The notes: generated by a model from the sequence alone, not told the origin. A stretch of 64,000 nt of DNA from Arcticibacterium sp964021845 (GCF_964021845.1 NZ_CAXHZC010000001.1:1491924-1555923), one strand, 5' to 3'. Shown: positions 15,033 through 24,584, counted from the stretch's first letter. Translations and numbers: made by a program.

Positions 15033-16022
15033 ATGAAAAAGACCTTAATTATTTTACTAGCTTTAATAGGCATCGGTTACGCTTTTTATATAAACGGCCC
15101 AAAACCTATAGCCCCAGATTTAAACCAAACTTACAATTTCAAACTTCCTTCTAAGCTTGATGATTTGGAAAAATTCATTTCAGAAAGAGAAGCCATCATA
15201 CCTGGAATTAGAACCGCAAACAAAGCCGAATTTGTTTGGGCCGATGACTCCGCAAAAACCGTTACTGCCTACGCTATAGTTTATATTCATGGGTTTTCTG
15301 CGTCTCACATAGAAGGAGCTCCTGTTCATGAAAACTTGGCTAAAAAATATAATGCTAATTTATACAAAGCTCGGCTTTCAGAACATGGTATAGACCTTGG
15401 CGATGAAACCATGGCAAACATGAATGCTGATGATTACATTGCCTCTGCAGAAGAGGCATTAGCTATTGGCAAAAAAATAGGTCAAAAGGTCATTTTAGTA
15501 GGAACATCGGCAGGTGGTGCTTTAACTACATTCTTAGCTTCTAAACATCCCGAAATAGAAGCTGTAGTTCTTTATTCGCCATGTATTAAAATATATGACG
15601 ATAATGCCGAACTTATTGATAACCCATGGGGAAGAGATTTGGCCGAGCTAATTCAAGGAAAACCTTTTAATGATATTACTCCAAAAAATGATGACCAGCC
15701 AAAATACTGGACCATGCATTACAGGTTAGAAGGTGTGGTAGCTTTGCAAAACTTCCTCACGCATGCTATGACTCCAGAAACTTTTAATGCTGTAAAGTGC
15801 CCTGTGTTTATGGGTTATTATTACAAAGATGAGGCCCATCAAGATAACGTAGTTTCCGTACCTGCCATGCTAGAAATGTTTGACGACTTAGGAAGTACGG
15901 ATAAAACTAAGATGGCTTTCCCAGAGGCTAATAATCATGTACTAGCCTCTTGGGTACTATCCGAAGATGTTGAAACTGTTCAACAAGAAACAGAGAAATT
16001 TTTGGACAGAATTATAAAGTAA
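15033..16022 (+). CDS. Alpha/beta hydrolase, membrane-anchored or exported
   Basis: A 329-residue alpha/beta hydrolase with an N-terminal hydrophobic segment (TLIILLALIGIGYAFYI) that serves as anchor or signal. The oxyanion strand IVYIHGFSAS, the nucleophile elbow LVGTSAGGALTT (GTSAG, Ser near residue 158), and the C-terminal NNHVLAS with the catalytic His are all present; an Asp in the KCPVFMGYYYKDEAHQDN region may complete the triad. Most like carboxylesterases or monoacylglycerol lipases. The substrate is unknown. Single gene, convergent with the T9SS protein gene. Confidence 0.85.
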   Translation: MKKTLIILLALIGIGYAFYINGPKPIAPDLNQTYNFKLPSKLDDLEKFISEREAIIPGIRTANKAEFVWADDSAKTVTAYAIVYIHGFSASHIEGAPVHENLAKKYNANLYKARLSEHGIDLGDETMANMNADDYIASAEEALAIGKKIGQKVILVGTSAGGALTTFLASKHPEIEAVVLYSPCIKIYDDNAELIDNPWGRDLAELIQGKPFNDITPKNDDQPKYWTMHYRLEGVVALQNFLTHAMTPETFNAVKCPVFMGYYYKDEAHQDNVVSVPAMLEMFDDLGSTDKTKMAFPEANNHVLASWVLSEDVETVQQETEKFLDRIIK

Positions 16023-16026
16023 AATA

Positions 16027-18372
16027 TCAAATTTTGACAAAACGTGAGAAGGAATAAGAGTCGTCTGCATTTCTTATTCTAAGGATATATGCTCCAGCCG
16101 AAAGCTCAGAGATTTTTATTATTCGTTGCGTTTTGTCAAAGTATAATTTAAATTTCTCTCCTGCGGTATTAATCACAGAAACATCTTTTATACTAATATT
16201 TTCAGCATACTTAAGTACTTCTGATGCTGGGTTAGGATAAATCTTTAATCCTAATGATGATTTCTCTACACCTAAAACTTTTCTTACGGTAACTTGGGTA
16301 CTTGCTAAGGCAGAGCAGCCAGCATTTGAACCTACTATAACTTCGTAGCTTCCGCCATGTGTTAAGAGAGCATTCGGAATGCTTGGATTCTGCAAGTCGG
16401 ATGTAAAGCCATTTGGTCCAGACCAAGAATAAGTATCTCCGCCAGAGGCACTTAATTCTATAGTTTGACCTTCATTATATTCACCACCGCTATTTGCCTG
16501 AGCATTTACAGTGATTACATTAATATCAATACTTGTTGGTTCTGTGGTTTGACAGCCTTCTAAGCTACAAGTTGCTGTAAAACTAGTTGACGCCGATGGC
16601 GATACCTGTATCTGGTTAGTTGTTTCCGCAGTAGACCATAGTAAGTTTCCTCGGTCACATTGTCCATTTAGGGCAAGGGTATTATCTGTTTCAGCACATT
16701 TCTCTAATATATCGCCAGACAATATAGGCTTTGCGAGTTCTTGAATCGAAAAAGAAATTGGCTCAGAAGACAAACCGCTCTGATTTGTAAAGGTTATGCT
16801 GTAAGAACCATCTCCTAAAAGCGAGTCTAGCACAAACTCATTATACGCATCTCCCTGCATTAGTGTGTAGGAATCCTCTCCCTGATTTACAGTAGCGGTA
16901 TAATTACCCTCCTCTAAAGTGGCTACAATAGTTTCTTGAGGGCAGTAAACTTCTTTATTAATTGAAGCGGCCAACTTCTGGTCTAATCCAAACTCTCCGT
17001 TCGCCGAAATGTAATTAGTATAAAGGTTATAGGTTTCATTTGCACCTATATCGGCATTAGTTCCAGAATAAAGTGCAATCACTCCTCCATCTATATGCGG
17101 TAAAATTCTAAAAACTCCGTACCAATTAAATGCTGTTATTGATTTACCTGTTTCTCCAAATATTTGATTTCCGTCTCCATCAATATGCTGTATAGATAAA
17201 TCATACCCGCCTGACTTTGAGGTAAACCAAAGATTATACAAACCGTTTTTACCATCCGAAGCGTACTTATTTGGTACCACATAGTTTTTACCTGGTTGTA
17301 CAGCATAAATTTGCTTCTGCCATAAAACATTTCCAGCAGCATTAAACCTAGCTGACATCATCCTATGAACAGCCCCAGGCTCTATCCAAGCCACAGAGCC
17401 ACCACCATCTTCATTTAAACTTGCATGAATATCGTAACTGTCAGAAGTACCCAGCTGTACTCCACCAGCTCCCCAAACATTATTTAAACTCTCGTCCAAA
17501 CGTTGTGCTATAACCTTTCTCCCCGCATCAGACTTCAAAGTTCTCCCAATTATTACCTGTCCATTTACTACAGTAAAGTCATCAAACCTGGATTCTCCTG
17601 GAAATGGGTTTTGAATAAAACTGTCGTTTGAAAACAATTGCTGATTGTCTTTATCGTAACTCGATATTTTGTAGTTTCCAAAACCTTTATTTATTAGAAC
17701 AATCAATCTTTTGTTAGTCTCATCAAACGCAACCTTTGAACCTTCAAAATATGTTTCATCAATCAGAAACCAGTTACCTTCTATTACTCCAGACAAGTCC
17801 ATATGTACTCCAACTATGGAATTTGCACCTGAACCTAATCCTGTATTAAACACTACTTTAATTTTGTTCGCTGCAACTTCCGAAATAGCCAAAGTTCCCA
17901 TAGTTACATCTGAATTAGTAACCACTCTGTCCACGTTTATTTTTTTACTTTGAGCTAATACCGTAACTCCAGAGGCACTAATAAAGTTATAATGCACCTC
18001 TTTCTGGGTAGTAGAACTAGGATTGACTACTTTATGCCAAGCCACCATAAGGTCGCCACTACTTAAGAGGTACATGCTCTTAAGGGTTAATGTATAATTG
18101 ACGGCGTCTTCTACCGTTCCTACTTTCACCCCGTTAGATTCCCATTGGGCTTCACCAAATTTGTTTAATTTTTGAACAAAGAGTTCTCCTTTACCATTTC
18201 GGTTGTCCGTCCAGCAGTAGTAAGTATTACCAAATTCATCTGAGGTATACTCCGCATCAAATTCTGAATTATTTTCAATTCCTAAAGGGTTGGGTTTGGA
18301 ATCTAATTTGCTCCATTGAGAAAAGCCAGCTAGAAATATAAACTGGAATGCAAAAAGAAGTAAGTTTTTCAT
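16027..18372 (-). CDS. Secreted protein with type IX sorting domain
   Basis: A 781-residue extracellular or surface protein. It has a signal peptide (NLLLFAFQFIFLAGFSQ), a large N-terminal region of WD/Kelch-like character with D-x-x-G and W residues (TYYCWTDNRNGKGELFVQKL), Ig-like segments (ANSGGEYNEGQTIELSASGG), and the C-terminal type A sorting domain: LGLKIYPNPASEVLKY, then VINTAGEKF, and LSAGAYILRIRNADDSYSFS with a final FVKI. The role is unknown, possibly adhesion. It overlaps the upstream TMEM220 gene by four bases. PorX, encoded 3 kb away, is a regulator of the same secretion system. Confidence 0.88.
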   Translation of the reverse strand: MKNLLLFAFQFIFLAGFSQWSKLDSKPNPLGIENNSEFDAEYTSDEFGNTYYCWTDNRNGKGELFVQKLNKFGEAQWESNGVKVGTVEDAVNYTLTLKSMYLLSSGDLMVAWHKVVNPSSTTQKEVHYNFISASGVTVLAQSKKINVDRVVTNSDVTMGTLAISEVAANKIKVVFNTGLGSGANSIVGVHMDLSGVIEGNWFLIDETYFEGSKVAFDETNKRLIVLINKGFGNYKISSYDKDNQQLFSNDSFIQNPFPGESRFDDFTVVNGQVIIGRTLKSDAGRKVIAQRLDESLNNVWGAGGVQLGTSDSYDIHASLNEDGGGSVAWIEPGAVHRMMSARFNAAGNVLWQKQIYAVQPGKNYVVPNKYASDGKNGLYNLWFTSKSGGYDLSIQHIDGDGNQIFGETGKSITAFNWYGVFRILPHIDGGVIALYSGTNADIGANETYNLYTNYISANGEFGLDQKLAASINKEVYCPQETIVATLEEGNYTATVNQGEDSYTLMQGDAYNEFVLDSLLGDGSYSITFTNQSGLSSEPISFSIQELAKPILSGDILEKCAETDNTLALNGQCDRGNLLWSTAETTNQIQVSPSASTSFTATCSLEGCQTTEPTSIDINVITVNAQANSGGEYNEGQTIELSASGGDTYSWSGPNGFTSDLQNPSIPNALLTHGGSYEVIVGSNAGCSALASTQVTVRKVLGVEKSSLGLKIYPNPASEVLKYAENISIKDVSVINTAGEKFKLYFDKTQRIIKISELSAGAYILRIRNADDSYSFSRFVKI

Positions 18373-18710
18373 TTCTTATCTATAAAACTGTAAATGGTTA
18401 AAACGGCTGCACAAATAATGAGCCCTAAAGATTCTCTTCCTAATTCAATGTTAAGCGTTTTCATGCCCACTTGATCTAGTAAAACACCCTCCCACTCTGG
18501 AGGAAACTGATTAATTCCCCAAATGAGATAAATTATGGCTACTGCCCAATAAGAATCCGTGGTATTTCCTCTAATTTTCCTAAATCCGAGAAATGCAACT
18601 AGCAAATATGCCGCTATCCAAGTAAAAGGATCTGGATCGTTCAATTGGACTATGGCAGAAAGCACCATTATAAGAACTGAGAGCCAGAGTATTATATTTT
18701 TGTAAGCCAT
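18369..18710 (-). CDS. TMEM220-like membrane protein
   Basis: A 113-residue protein with four predicted membrane helices (IILWLSVLIMVLSAIVQL, WIAAYLLVAFLGF, YWAVAIIYLIWGI, LGLIICAAVLTIYSF). The QLNDPDP motif between helices 1 and 2 is the hallmark of the transmembrane family 220. No biochemical role is known. It overlaps the T9SS protein gene by four bases, an operon-like arrangement. Confidence 0.85.
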   Translation of the reverse strand: MAYKNIILWLSVLIMVLSAIVQLNDPDPFTWIAAYLLVAFLGFRKIRGNTTDSYWAVAIIYLIWGINQFPPEWEGVLLDQVGMKTLNIELGRESLGLIICAAVLTIYSFIDKK

Positions 18711-18840
18711 AATTTATTATCAATTCTAAGGCAAAATTAGTAAATCAAAGCCTTTGAAACTTCAAAATCCTGAGTTTTAATCTATTAAAGGAGTCTCAAA
18801 ATGGCAACAAAATATTTTTATGAAATTATCTAGTCAATCA

Positions 18841-18871
18841 TTGGGCTAGATAAGAGAAAGTACTACTTTTG
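18841..18871 (+). promoter_or_regulatory. Promoter of the SRP RNA gene
   Basis: TTG at 18841-18843, 20-base spacer, and TACTTTTG at 18864-18871, a perfect TAnnTTTG box. The RNA's first paired base lies five bases downstream at 18876, the usual distance to the start of transcription. Confidence 0.85.
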
Positions 18872-18875
18872 TGGC

Positions 18876-18960
18876 GGCAAATTACCAGCTCCTGCTGAAT
18901 CCCCCAGGGCCGGAAGGCAGCAAGGGTAGGTGGTTGAGCGGTGAATTTGCCATTTTTTTT
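18876..18960 (+). ncRNA. ffs: Small signal recognition particle RNA (4.5S type)
   Basis: The terminal stem GGCAAATTACC (18876-18886) pairs with GGTGAATTTGCC (18940-18951). The apical domain has the conserved SRP features: CAGGGCCGGAAGGCAGCAAG, with the GGAA tetraloop and the asymmetric AGCA loop that binds the M domain of Ffh. A run of T at 18953 ends transcription. The length of about 76 bases is typical of the short Bacteroidota form. It explains why an apparent long N-terminus for the next gene (GTG at 18871) is false. Confidence 0.95.
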
Positions 18961-19001
18961 TCTCTACTTTTTTTTATTTCAAACCTATCATACATTTTTC
19001 A

Positions 19002-19659
19002 CATGAAATTCTTTATTGATACCGCAAGTTTAAAAGATATTCAAGATGCTCAAGACTTAGGTGTTTTAGATGGTGTAACCACTAATCCATCATTAATGGC
19101 CAAAGAGGGAATTGGCGGAGCAGAAAACGTAAACAATCACTATAAGGCAATTTGCGAAATAGTAGATGGCGACGTAAGTGCTGAAGTTATTTCTACTGAT
19201 TTTGAAGGAATAGTTAGAGAAGGAGAAGCTTTAGTAAAACTTCACGAGCAAATAGTAGTAAAGGTTCCTATGATACCTGAAGGAATTAAAGCTATAAAAT
19301 ACTTCACGGAAAAAGGAATTAGAACTAACTGTACCTTAGTATTCTCTGCAGGTCAAGCTCTTTTAGCTGCCAAAGCAGGTGCTACGTATGTATCGCCTTT
19401 TATAGGACGTTTAGATGATATTTCTACTGATGGTCTTCAGTTAATTGAAGATATCAGATTGATTTTTGATAATTACGGCTACCCAACCCAGATTCTAGCT
19501 GCTTCTGTACGTCACCCAATGCATATTTTAGAGTGTGCTAAAATTGGTGCTGATGTAATGACAGGGCCACTTTCTGCTATCATGGCTTTAGCCAAGCATC
19601 CTCTTACAGATAGCGGTTTAGCTAAATTCTTAGCTGACCACGCTAAAGTAAACGGATAG
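19002..19659 (+). CDS. fsa: Fructose-6-phosphate aldolase / transaldolase-like
   Basis: Small class I aldolase of the transaldolase family, 218 residues from the ATG at 19002. MKFFIDTASLKDIQDAQDLG and DGVTTNPSLMAKEG are the conserved first strands; the Schiff-base Lys lies in VVKVPMIPEGIKAIKYF; NCTLVFSAGQALLAAKAGA and VSPFIGRLDDI follow. Such proteins split or join fructose-6-phosphate with dihydroxyacetone, or act as transaldolase. It sits directly behind the SRP RNA and probably uses read-through or a promoter inside 18952-19001. Confidence 0.93.
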
Positions 19660-19744
19660 TCTTTATAAGATTAATTTCTTAAGAAGGTTCAAGAAATAGA
19701 TGCCAAAGTTTATCTTTGTGTCTATTAAACTTGAACCTTTTTTT

Positions 19745-20419
19745 ATGGTAATTTCTGTAAGCAACGCCGACATCTATCAAAAAGAGAACTTAATCCTGTC
19801 TGATGTTAATTTAAATATCAATGAAGGCGAGTTTGTATTTATGATTGGTAAAACTGGAAGCGGGAAATCGTCGCTTCTGAAAACCCTCTATGCCGACTTA
19901 TGGCTAGAAAAAGGCAGAGCTACTGTAGCAGGTTATAACCTTCATGAAATCACCAGAAAAGAAATCCCAATGTTGAGAAGGCAAATAGGAATTGTGTTTC
20001 AAGATTTCCAGCTTTTGACCGACAGAAATATTAAGAAGAATTTGGTATTCTTTATGAAAGCTATGGGCTGGAAAGAAGAGTATGAAATTAATGCTAGAAT
20101 AGCCGAAGTAATGGTTTTGGTAGGAATGCCAGAAATTCTAGAGAAAATGCCTCATCAGCTTTCTGGTGGAGAACAGCAGCGAATTGCGATAGCAAGAGCC
20201 CTTTTGAATAATCCACAAATTCTAATGGCCGATGAGCCAACAGGAAATTTAGACCCAGAAAAATCAATAGAAATATTGAAACTTTTCTTGAAAATTAATC
20301 AGGATTCAGGCACCGCTGTTTTAATGGCTACTCACGACTTAGAGCTTATAGAACGTTTCCCGAAAAGAACAGTTTTTTGTGACAAAGGAACCCTAAGCGA
20401 CCTTACAGAAAACCTGTAA
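19745..20419 (+). CDS. ftsE: Cell-division ABC transporter ATPase FtsE
   Basis: ATPase that, with FtsX, controls peptidoglycan hydrolases at the division septum. Walker A IGKTGSGKSSL near residue 37, the Q-loop IGIVFQDFQLL, signature LSGGEQQRIAIARAL and Walker B ILMADEPTGNLDPE are intact. The ATG at 19745 (MVISVSNADIYQ) fits family starts better than one 45 bases upstream. Its partner ftsX lies 7.5 kb away at 27970, in a different operon. The last 17 bases overlap the convergent gene 20403-21092. Confidence 0.93.
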   Translation: MVISVSNADIYQKENLILSDVNLNINEGEFVFMIGKTGSGKSSLLKTLYADLWLEKGRATVAGYNLHEITRKEIPMLRRQIGIVFQDFQLLTDRNIKKNLVFFMKAMGWKEEYEINARIAEVMVLVGMPEILEKMPHQLSGGEQQRIAIARALLNNPQILMADEPTGNLDPEKSIEILKLFLKINQDSGTAVLMATHDLELIERFPKRTVFCDKGTLSDLTENL

Positions 20420-21092
20420 ATCCTAGTTTCACCTGAATAGTGGTGGGCTTAATGATAGTCTCTATATAATCTGTGGTACCATCAGAAAGTATAAAAGCAG
20501 AATTCCTTCTTATGCTTCTCACCTTTTCGGCATATTGATAATAAAATCCGATATCAATATAACGGAGCTCCCCGTTTCTGTTTTCTCTTTTTATACCTAA
20601 ACCAGCCCCTAGTCCATAATTCTTAGTGGTTTTGGCTACTTTAATAATGTTGGTTGTTTCGTCTGTAGACAGTACCTCGGTTATGGTAGAATTTACGAAC
20701 TCCGGTCCCATAAATAAATCAAAGAAAGGATTTATTTTACTCGCAGCTAAAATTGGCCTATAACGAACCACGCCATTTATCCAGAAAGACCTGTGACTAT
20801 TGCTAAAGCTACCTCCTATTTGACTGTCGACGGGGTCTGTTCCCCAAGGCATAAAGCCCACCTCTGCTCCTATTTGCACTGGCGAATTAATACCTGACTT
20901 TCGCTGAAGATTAAAAAGAAAACCTCCATCAAATCCAATTTTGGAGGTTTTCCTATTAAAATTATCTAGGTAGGTTTTGTATTCGCCTGTAGCAGAACCT
21001 GAAACTAAATGTACGTACCAGGAGCCCTTATCCACTTCTTGAGCATTTGCCTTAAATCCGATAAGCACTACTAGAACTAAAAAATAACGCAT
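20403..21092 (-). CDS. Outer-membrane beta-barrel-like protein
   Basis: A 229-residue exported protein with signal peptide (YFLVLVVLIGFKANAQ). Alternating polar and hydrophobic stretches with aromatic ends (GGFLFNLQRKSG, VQIGAEVGFMPWG, GLGAGLGIKRENRNGELRYI, IDIGFYYQYAEKV, IQVKLGFTGFL) indicate an 8-stranded or so beta barrel ending in a hydrophobic C-terminal residue. The specific function is unknown. Its start overlaps the porX stop by one base, so it is cotranscribed with porX, which hints at a link to secretion or the envelope. Confidence 0.7.
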   Translation of the reverse strand: MRYFLVLVVLIGFKANAQEVDKGSWYVHLVSGSATGEYKTYLDNFNRKTSKIGFDGGFLFNLQRKSGINSPVQIGAEVGFMPWGTDPVDSQIGGSFSNSHRSFWINGVVRYRPILAASKINPFFDLFMGPEFVNSTITEVLSTDETTNIIKVAKTTKNYGLGAGLGIKRENRNGELRYIDIGFYYQYAEKVRSIRRNSAFILSDGTTDYIETIIKPTTIQVKLGFTGFL

Positions 21093-22657
21093 TACTTAGC
21101 TTTTAAATAAACAAAGGGGATAATCATTTCTTCCATTGACACTCCTCCATGCTGGAAAGTATCTTTATAGTGACTTACATAATAATTGTAGTTATTTGGG
21201 TAAGCAAAGAAATGGTCGTCAGTAGTAAAAAAATATGAAGTAGAAACATTAGGACTTGGTAATCCAAAATCGTCAGGTCTTCTTACTTCTATTACATGGT
21301 CTTTCTTATCAGTAAGATTCAGGTTTTTCCCTTGCTTATAACGCAAATTGGTGTTGACATTTCTGTCTCCCACTATCTTCTTCGGATTTTTAACACGAAC
21401 CATACCATGGTCTGTTGTGATTACTAAACGAGCCTTGCTTTCTGAAATCATTTTCAATAAATCAAGCAACGTAGAGTGCTCTAACCAAGATTTAGTAATA
21501 GAACGGTAAGCGGCTTCATCAGGAGCCAGCTGCTTAATCATAGCTGAATCTGTTCTTGCATGAGAAAGCATATCCACAAAATTATAAACAATGCAGTTTA
21601 AATCGTTTTGAAGCATATTATTGAAATTATCATTCAATGATTTGCCGTGGGCATTAGTAATAATCTTATGATAAGAATATCTAATTTTCTTATTGGCTTT
21701 TTTCAATTGCCTTTCTAAAAACTCCTTCTCATTCTTATTAAGCCCATCTTCATTATCTCCTTCGTCATTTACCCATAAGTCTGGATGCTTTTTTGACATT
21801 TCTAAAGGCGTCATACCTGAGAAAATTGCATTACGAGCATAAGATGTTGCCGTAGGCACAATAGAATAATACGTTTCTTCGGTTTCAACCGTAAAATACT
21901 CCGTCAAAACATCTCTAATAACTTGCCATTGGTCAAGCCTAAAATTATCAATCAGAAGAAAGAATAAGGGAGAATTATCTTCCAAAAGTGGAAAAACATT
22001 CTTCTTCATCAAATGATGCGACATTACTGGCCTATCAATGTTCGGGTTACAAATCCAATCTTCATAGTTATCTTCTATAAATTGAGAGAATTTATTATTG
22101 GCTTCCACCTTTTGCATTTCAAAAACTTCTTCCATAGACTTATCGGAAGATTTTTCTAACTCTAGCTCCCAATAAACAAGTTTCTTGTAAATGTCAGCCC
22201 ACTCATCATGGTCAATGTGGTCATTATACTGCATTGCCAAATTTCTGAATTCTTGCGAGTAACTGGAGTTAGTTTTTTCAGAAACTAATCTCTTATTATC
22301 CAAAAGCTTCTTAACCGACATCAAAATCTGATTTGGATTAATTGGCTTAATCAGGTAATCAGCTATCTTGGAGCCGATTGCCTCTTCCATAATGTGCTCT
22401 TCCTCTGATTTTGTAATCATCACACATGGAATAGAAGGCTTAATTTTCTTAATCTCAGCTAGCGTATCTAGGCCACTCATTCCGGCCATCATTTCATCTA
22501 AGAAAACAATATCATAATTGTTATTTTGAACCTTATCTAATGCATCAGAGCCACTTGGTACTGGAGTCACATCATATCCCTTGCCTTCTAAAAAAACAAT
22601 ATATGGTTTTAGTAGGTCTATCTCATCGTCTGCCCACAGTATCGAATATCTATTCAT
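21092..22657 (-). CDS. porX: PorX-type response regulator with PglZ domain
   Basis: Regulator of type IX secretion genes; in studied species it acts with the kinase PorY and the sigma factor SigP. Residues 1-120 form a receiver domain (WADDEIDLLKPY, phospho-acceptor Asp54 in IVFLDEMMAGMSG, Lys in DYLIKPINP). The C-terminal two thirds is a PglZ alkaline-phosphatase-like domain with LLIDNFRLDQW, YSIVPTATSYARNAIFSGM, and ITTDHGMVRV and HGGVSMEEMIIPFV metal-site motifs. The length of 521 residues matches PorX. Cotranscribed with a beta-barrel protein gene. Confidence 0.93.
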   Translation of the reverse strand: MNRYSILWADDEIDLLKPYIVFLEGKGYDVTPVPSGSDALDKVQNNNYDIVFLDEMMAGMSGLDTLAEIKKIKPSIPCVMITKSEEEHIMEEAIGSKIADYLIKPINPNQILMSVKKLLDNKRLVSEKTNSSYSQEFRNLAMQYNDHIDHDEWADIYKKLVYWELELEKSSDKSMEEVFEMQKVEANNKFSQFIEDNYEDWICNPNIDRPVMSHHLMKKNVFPLLEDNSPLFFLLIDNFRLDQWQVIRDVLTEYFTVETEETYYSIVPTATSYARNAIFSGMTPLEMSKKHPDLWVNDEGDNEDGLNKNEKEFLERQLKKANKKIRYSYHKIITNAHGKSLNDNFNNMLQNDLNCIVYNFVDMLSHARTDSAMIKQLAPDEAAYRSITKSWLEHSTLLDLLKMISESKARLVITTDHGMVRVKNPKKIVGDRNVNTNLRYKQGKNLNLTDKKDHVIEVRRPDDFGLPSPNVSTSYFFTTDDHFFAYPNNYNYYVSHYKDTFQHGGVSMEEMIIPFVYLKAK

Positions 22658-22716
22658 AATTTAGTAGCTTATTTACTTTAGTTTTATTGCTAATAATAAT
22701 GACTAAAACCGCCGTT

Positions 22717-23460
22717 TTATTGCTGCTTAAAGCCTAAACCTTTCAAATCTTCTGGCGTGTCAATTCCAACACTATCATACTCAGTCTCTTTGACCATAAT
22801 TTTATACCCGTAACCTATCCATCTCAGTTGTTCAAGTTTTTCGGTATTCTCCAAAACATTGGTTGGTAACTTTACTATTTGTTCTAACACGTCATTTCTA
22901 AAGGCATAAATTCCTATATGCTTAAAAAACTCTCCATGCTCTAACCAATCTTCCCTTTCCACACCTCTAACAAAAGGGATAGCTTGTCTACTAAAATATA
23001 GAGCTTGCTTTCTCATAGTGAGCACAGCCTTTACCACATTAGCGTCTTCTAGAGTCTCTAAGTCCTTTATTCTTTTTACCGCCGTTGCTATTTCCGTTTT
23101 GAAATCTAAAAGATCAATAACCTCGTCTATAAGTTCCGTTCTTATAAAAGGTTCATCACCTTGAATATTTAAGATATAGTCATAGTCATTATCAATTTTC
23201 AACTGAAGGTACGCCTCAGCACAGCGGTCGGTTCCACTTGGGTGAGTTTCCGATGTCAAAAGAGCTTTTCCACCAAAAGACTCCACATGATCTTTAATTC
23301 TAATATCATCTGTAGCCACCACTAGGTCTGCAATAAGGTCTGATTTGATACTTTGTTCATACACCCGTTGAATGAGTGTTTTCCCTCCTACATCCACTAA
23401 TGGTTTTCCTGGAAATCGAGTAGATGCGTATCGTGCTGGAATAATTCCTAGTATTTTCAA
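22717..23460 (-). CDS. kdsB: 3-deoxy-manno-octulosonate cytidylyltransferase
   Basis: Makes CMP-Kdo from CTP and Kdo for the inner core of lipopolysaccharide. The nucleotide-binding start ILGIIPARYASTRFPGKPLV (residues 2-21), HPSGTDRCAEAY, NIQGDEPFI (Mg-binding Asp) and FSRQAIPFVR, followed by HIGIYAFR and LEQLRWIGYGYKI, are all as expected. The length of 247 residues is normal. Single gene, 60 bases upstream of porX on the same strand, so possibly read together. Confidence 0.96.
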   Translation of the reverse strand: MKILGIIPARYASTRFPGKPLVDVGGKTLIQRVYEQSIKSDLIADLVVATDDIRIKDHVESFGGKALLTSETHPSGTDRCAEAYLQLKIDNDYDYILNIQGDEPFIRTELIDEVIDLLDFKTEIATAVKRIKDLETLEDANVVKAVLTMRKQALYFSRQAIPFVRGVEREDWLEHGEFFKHIGIYAFRNDVLEQIVKLPTNVLENTEKLEQLRWIGYGYKIMVKETEYDSVGIDTPEDLKGLGFKQQ

Positions 23461-23542
23461 TATTCTTTAAATTTGGAAGTTTTAAATATACAAGATTTGT
23501 TTTTTTTCGGGCTCCTACACCACCTTAAATGGATAAATTCTT

Positions 23543-23550
23543 TACATTTG
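23543..23550 (+). promoter_or_regulatory. TAnnTTTG promoter box
   Basis: TACATTTG, a perfect box, sits inside the sequence that a start at 23529 would translate. It makes 23574 the likely start codon, 24 bases downstream of the box. Confidence 0.6.
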
Positions 23551-23573
23551 TTACAATAATGCTTCCTAATAAA

Positions 23574-24425
23574 ATGAAAACACTCACTGCAACGATTTTG
23601 AGCTTACTGCTCTGTTCGCAAGTTTTTGCGACAATCACTATTCCTAACGATTCTTTGGTGTCTCAAAACGACAGCAATAAAAAATTTCTAGAGCACAAAG
23701 TTAGTTCGGATGAAACACTTTATAGCCTGCTTCGCAAATATAATTGCACAGCAGATGAAGTTTTTAGTGCAAACCCATCCCTTCACGGTAGTAGCAATAT
23801 TTATGTCAATCAAATTATAAAGTTCCCTACCGCTGTGCCAAATACGTCCATAGTAAGTAGCAGAAAAGCTTCTGAGGTTAATACCGAGGGAGAAATAAGT
23901 ACTGTGCACCACGTTCGAGCTAAAGAAACGCTATACAGCATTAGCAAGCAGTACAATGTTGATATTGAAAAATTAAAGTCTATCAACAAAATTCAAGAAA
24001 ACGAAATCAGTATCGGGCAAACTTTAATAATTAGAAGTTCGCTAAAAAATTACGAAGAACATATTGCAAAAAGTGTTTCAAGTAGATTTCCAGACAATAA
24101 GATACCAGAAAAATTTGTAGTTCCGAACGCCCCTATGGGCGAAAAAATAAGTGAAATTGGTATTGCCGAGTTAATCTCAACCGACAGAAGTTCTACCAGA
24201 ATGCTTGCCTTACACAAAACAGCTCCTTTGGGTTCGCTTATGACCGTAAAAAATGAAGCTACTGGTGACCGCATAGTGGTTAAGGTGATTGGTAAACTTC
24301 CTGATACTGGAAATAATGCCAATACTATTGTAAGGCTTTCGCCTACGGCTTTTTACAAGTTAAACCCTAAAGACATTAAATTCAGAGCAGAAGTGGCATA
24401 CTTTGTAGCTCCTAACGTCAACTAA
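23574..24425 (+). CDS. LysM and RlpA-like domain exported protein
   Basis: Cell-wall-binding exported protein, 283 residues from the ATG at 23574. The signal peptide is MKTLTATILSLLLCSQVFA. Two LysM domains follow (HKVSSDETLYSLLRKYNCTA and HHVRAKETLYSISKQYNVDI), binding peptidoglycan. The C-terminal part (IGIAELISTDRSSTRMLALH, APLGSLMTVKNEATGDRI, VVKVIGKLPDTG, IVRLSPTAFYKL) is a double-psi beta-barrel like RlpA. I cannot tell if it is lytic. A promoter box overlaps the region before the start. It leads a possible operon with the small membrane protein and TIGR02757 genes. Confidence 0.85.
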   Translation: MKTLTATILSLLLCSQVFATITIPNDSLVSQNDSNKKFLEHKVSSDETLYSLLRKYNCTADEVFSANPSLHGSSNIYVNQIIKFPTAVPNTSIVSSRKASEVNTEGEISTVHHVRAKETLYSISKQYNVDIEKLKSINKIQENEISIGQTLIIRSSLKNYEEHIAKSVSSRFPDNKIPEKFVVPNAPMGEKISEIGIAELISTDRSSTRMLALHKTAPLGSLMTVKNEATGDRIVVKVIGKLPDTGNNANTIVRLSPTAFYKLNPKDIKFRAEVAYFVAPNVN

Positions 24426-24584
24426 TTGGAAAAATTCAAGCGTATTATCTGGAATATAGTTTTTGGGCTATTCTATCCTATCATTACGGTTTTTTCGTAC
24501 ATATTAACCGCGTTTCTTTCTGTATTCTCGAGGTTATCTACCTTGATAGTTAAACTATTAAGTTCTAAAGGGAATAAGGATTGA
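24426..24584 (+). CDS. Small single-pass membrane protein (52 aa)
   Basis: Starts with TTG directly after the stop of the LysM gene (no gap) and ends with a TGA that shares a base with the ATG of the next gene (TGATG at 24582-24586). The product begins MEKFKRIIWNIVFG and has a hydrophobic segment (FYPIITVFSYILTAFLSVFS) with a basic tail. The frame is tight between two real genes, so it is likely translated. Unknown function; low support beyond context. Confidence 0.55.
   Translation: MEKFKRIIWNIVFGLFYPIITVFSYILTAFLSVFSRLSTLIVKLLSSKGNKD

Noticed and set aside
18871..19001. N-terminal extension of the aldolase with a GTG start at 18871
   Set aside because: This stretch is the SRP RNA with its promoter, stem and T run; the aldolase family starts at 19002.
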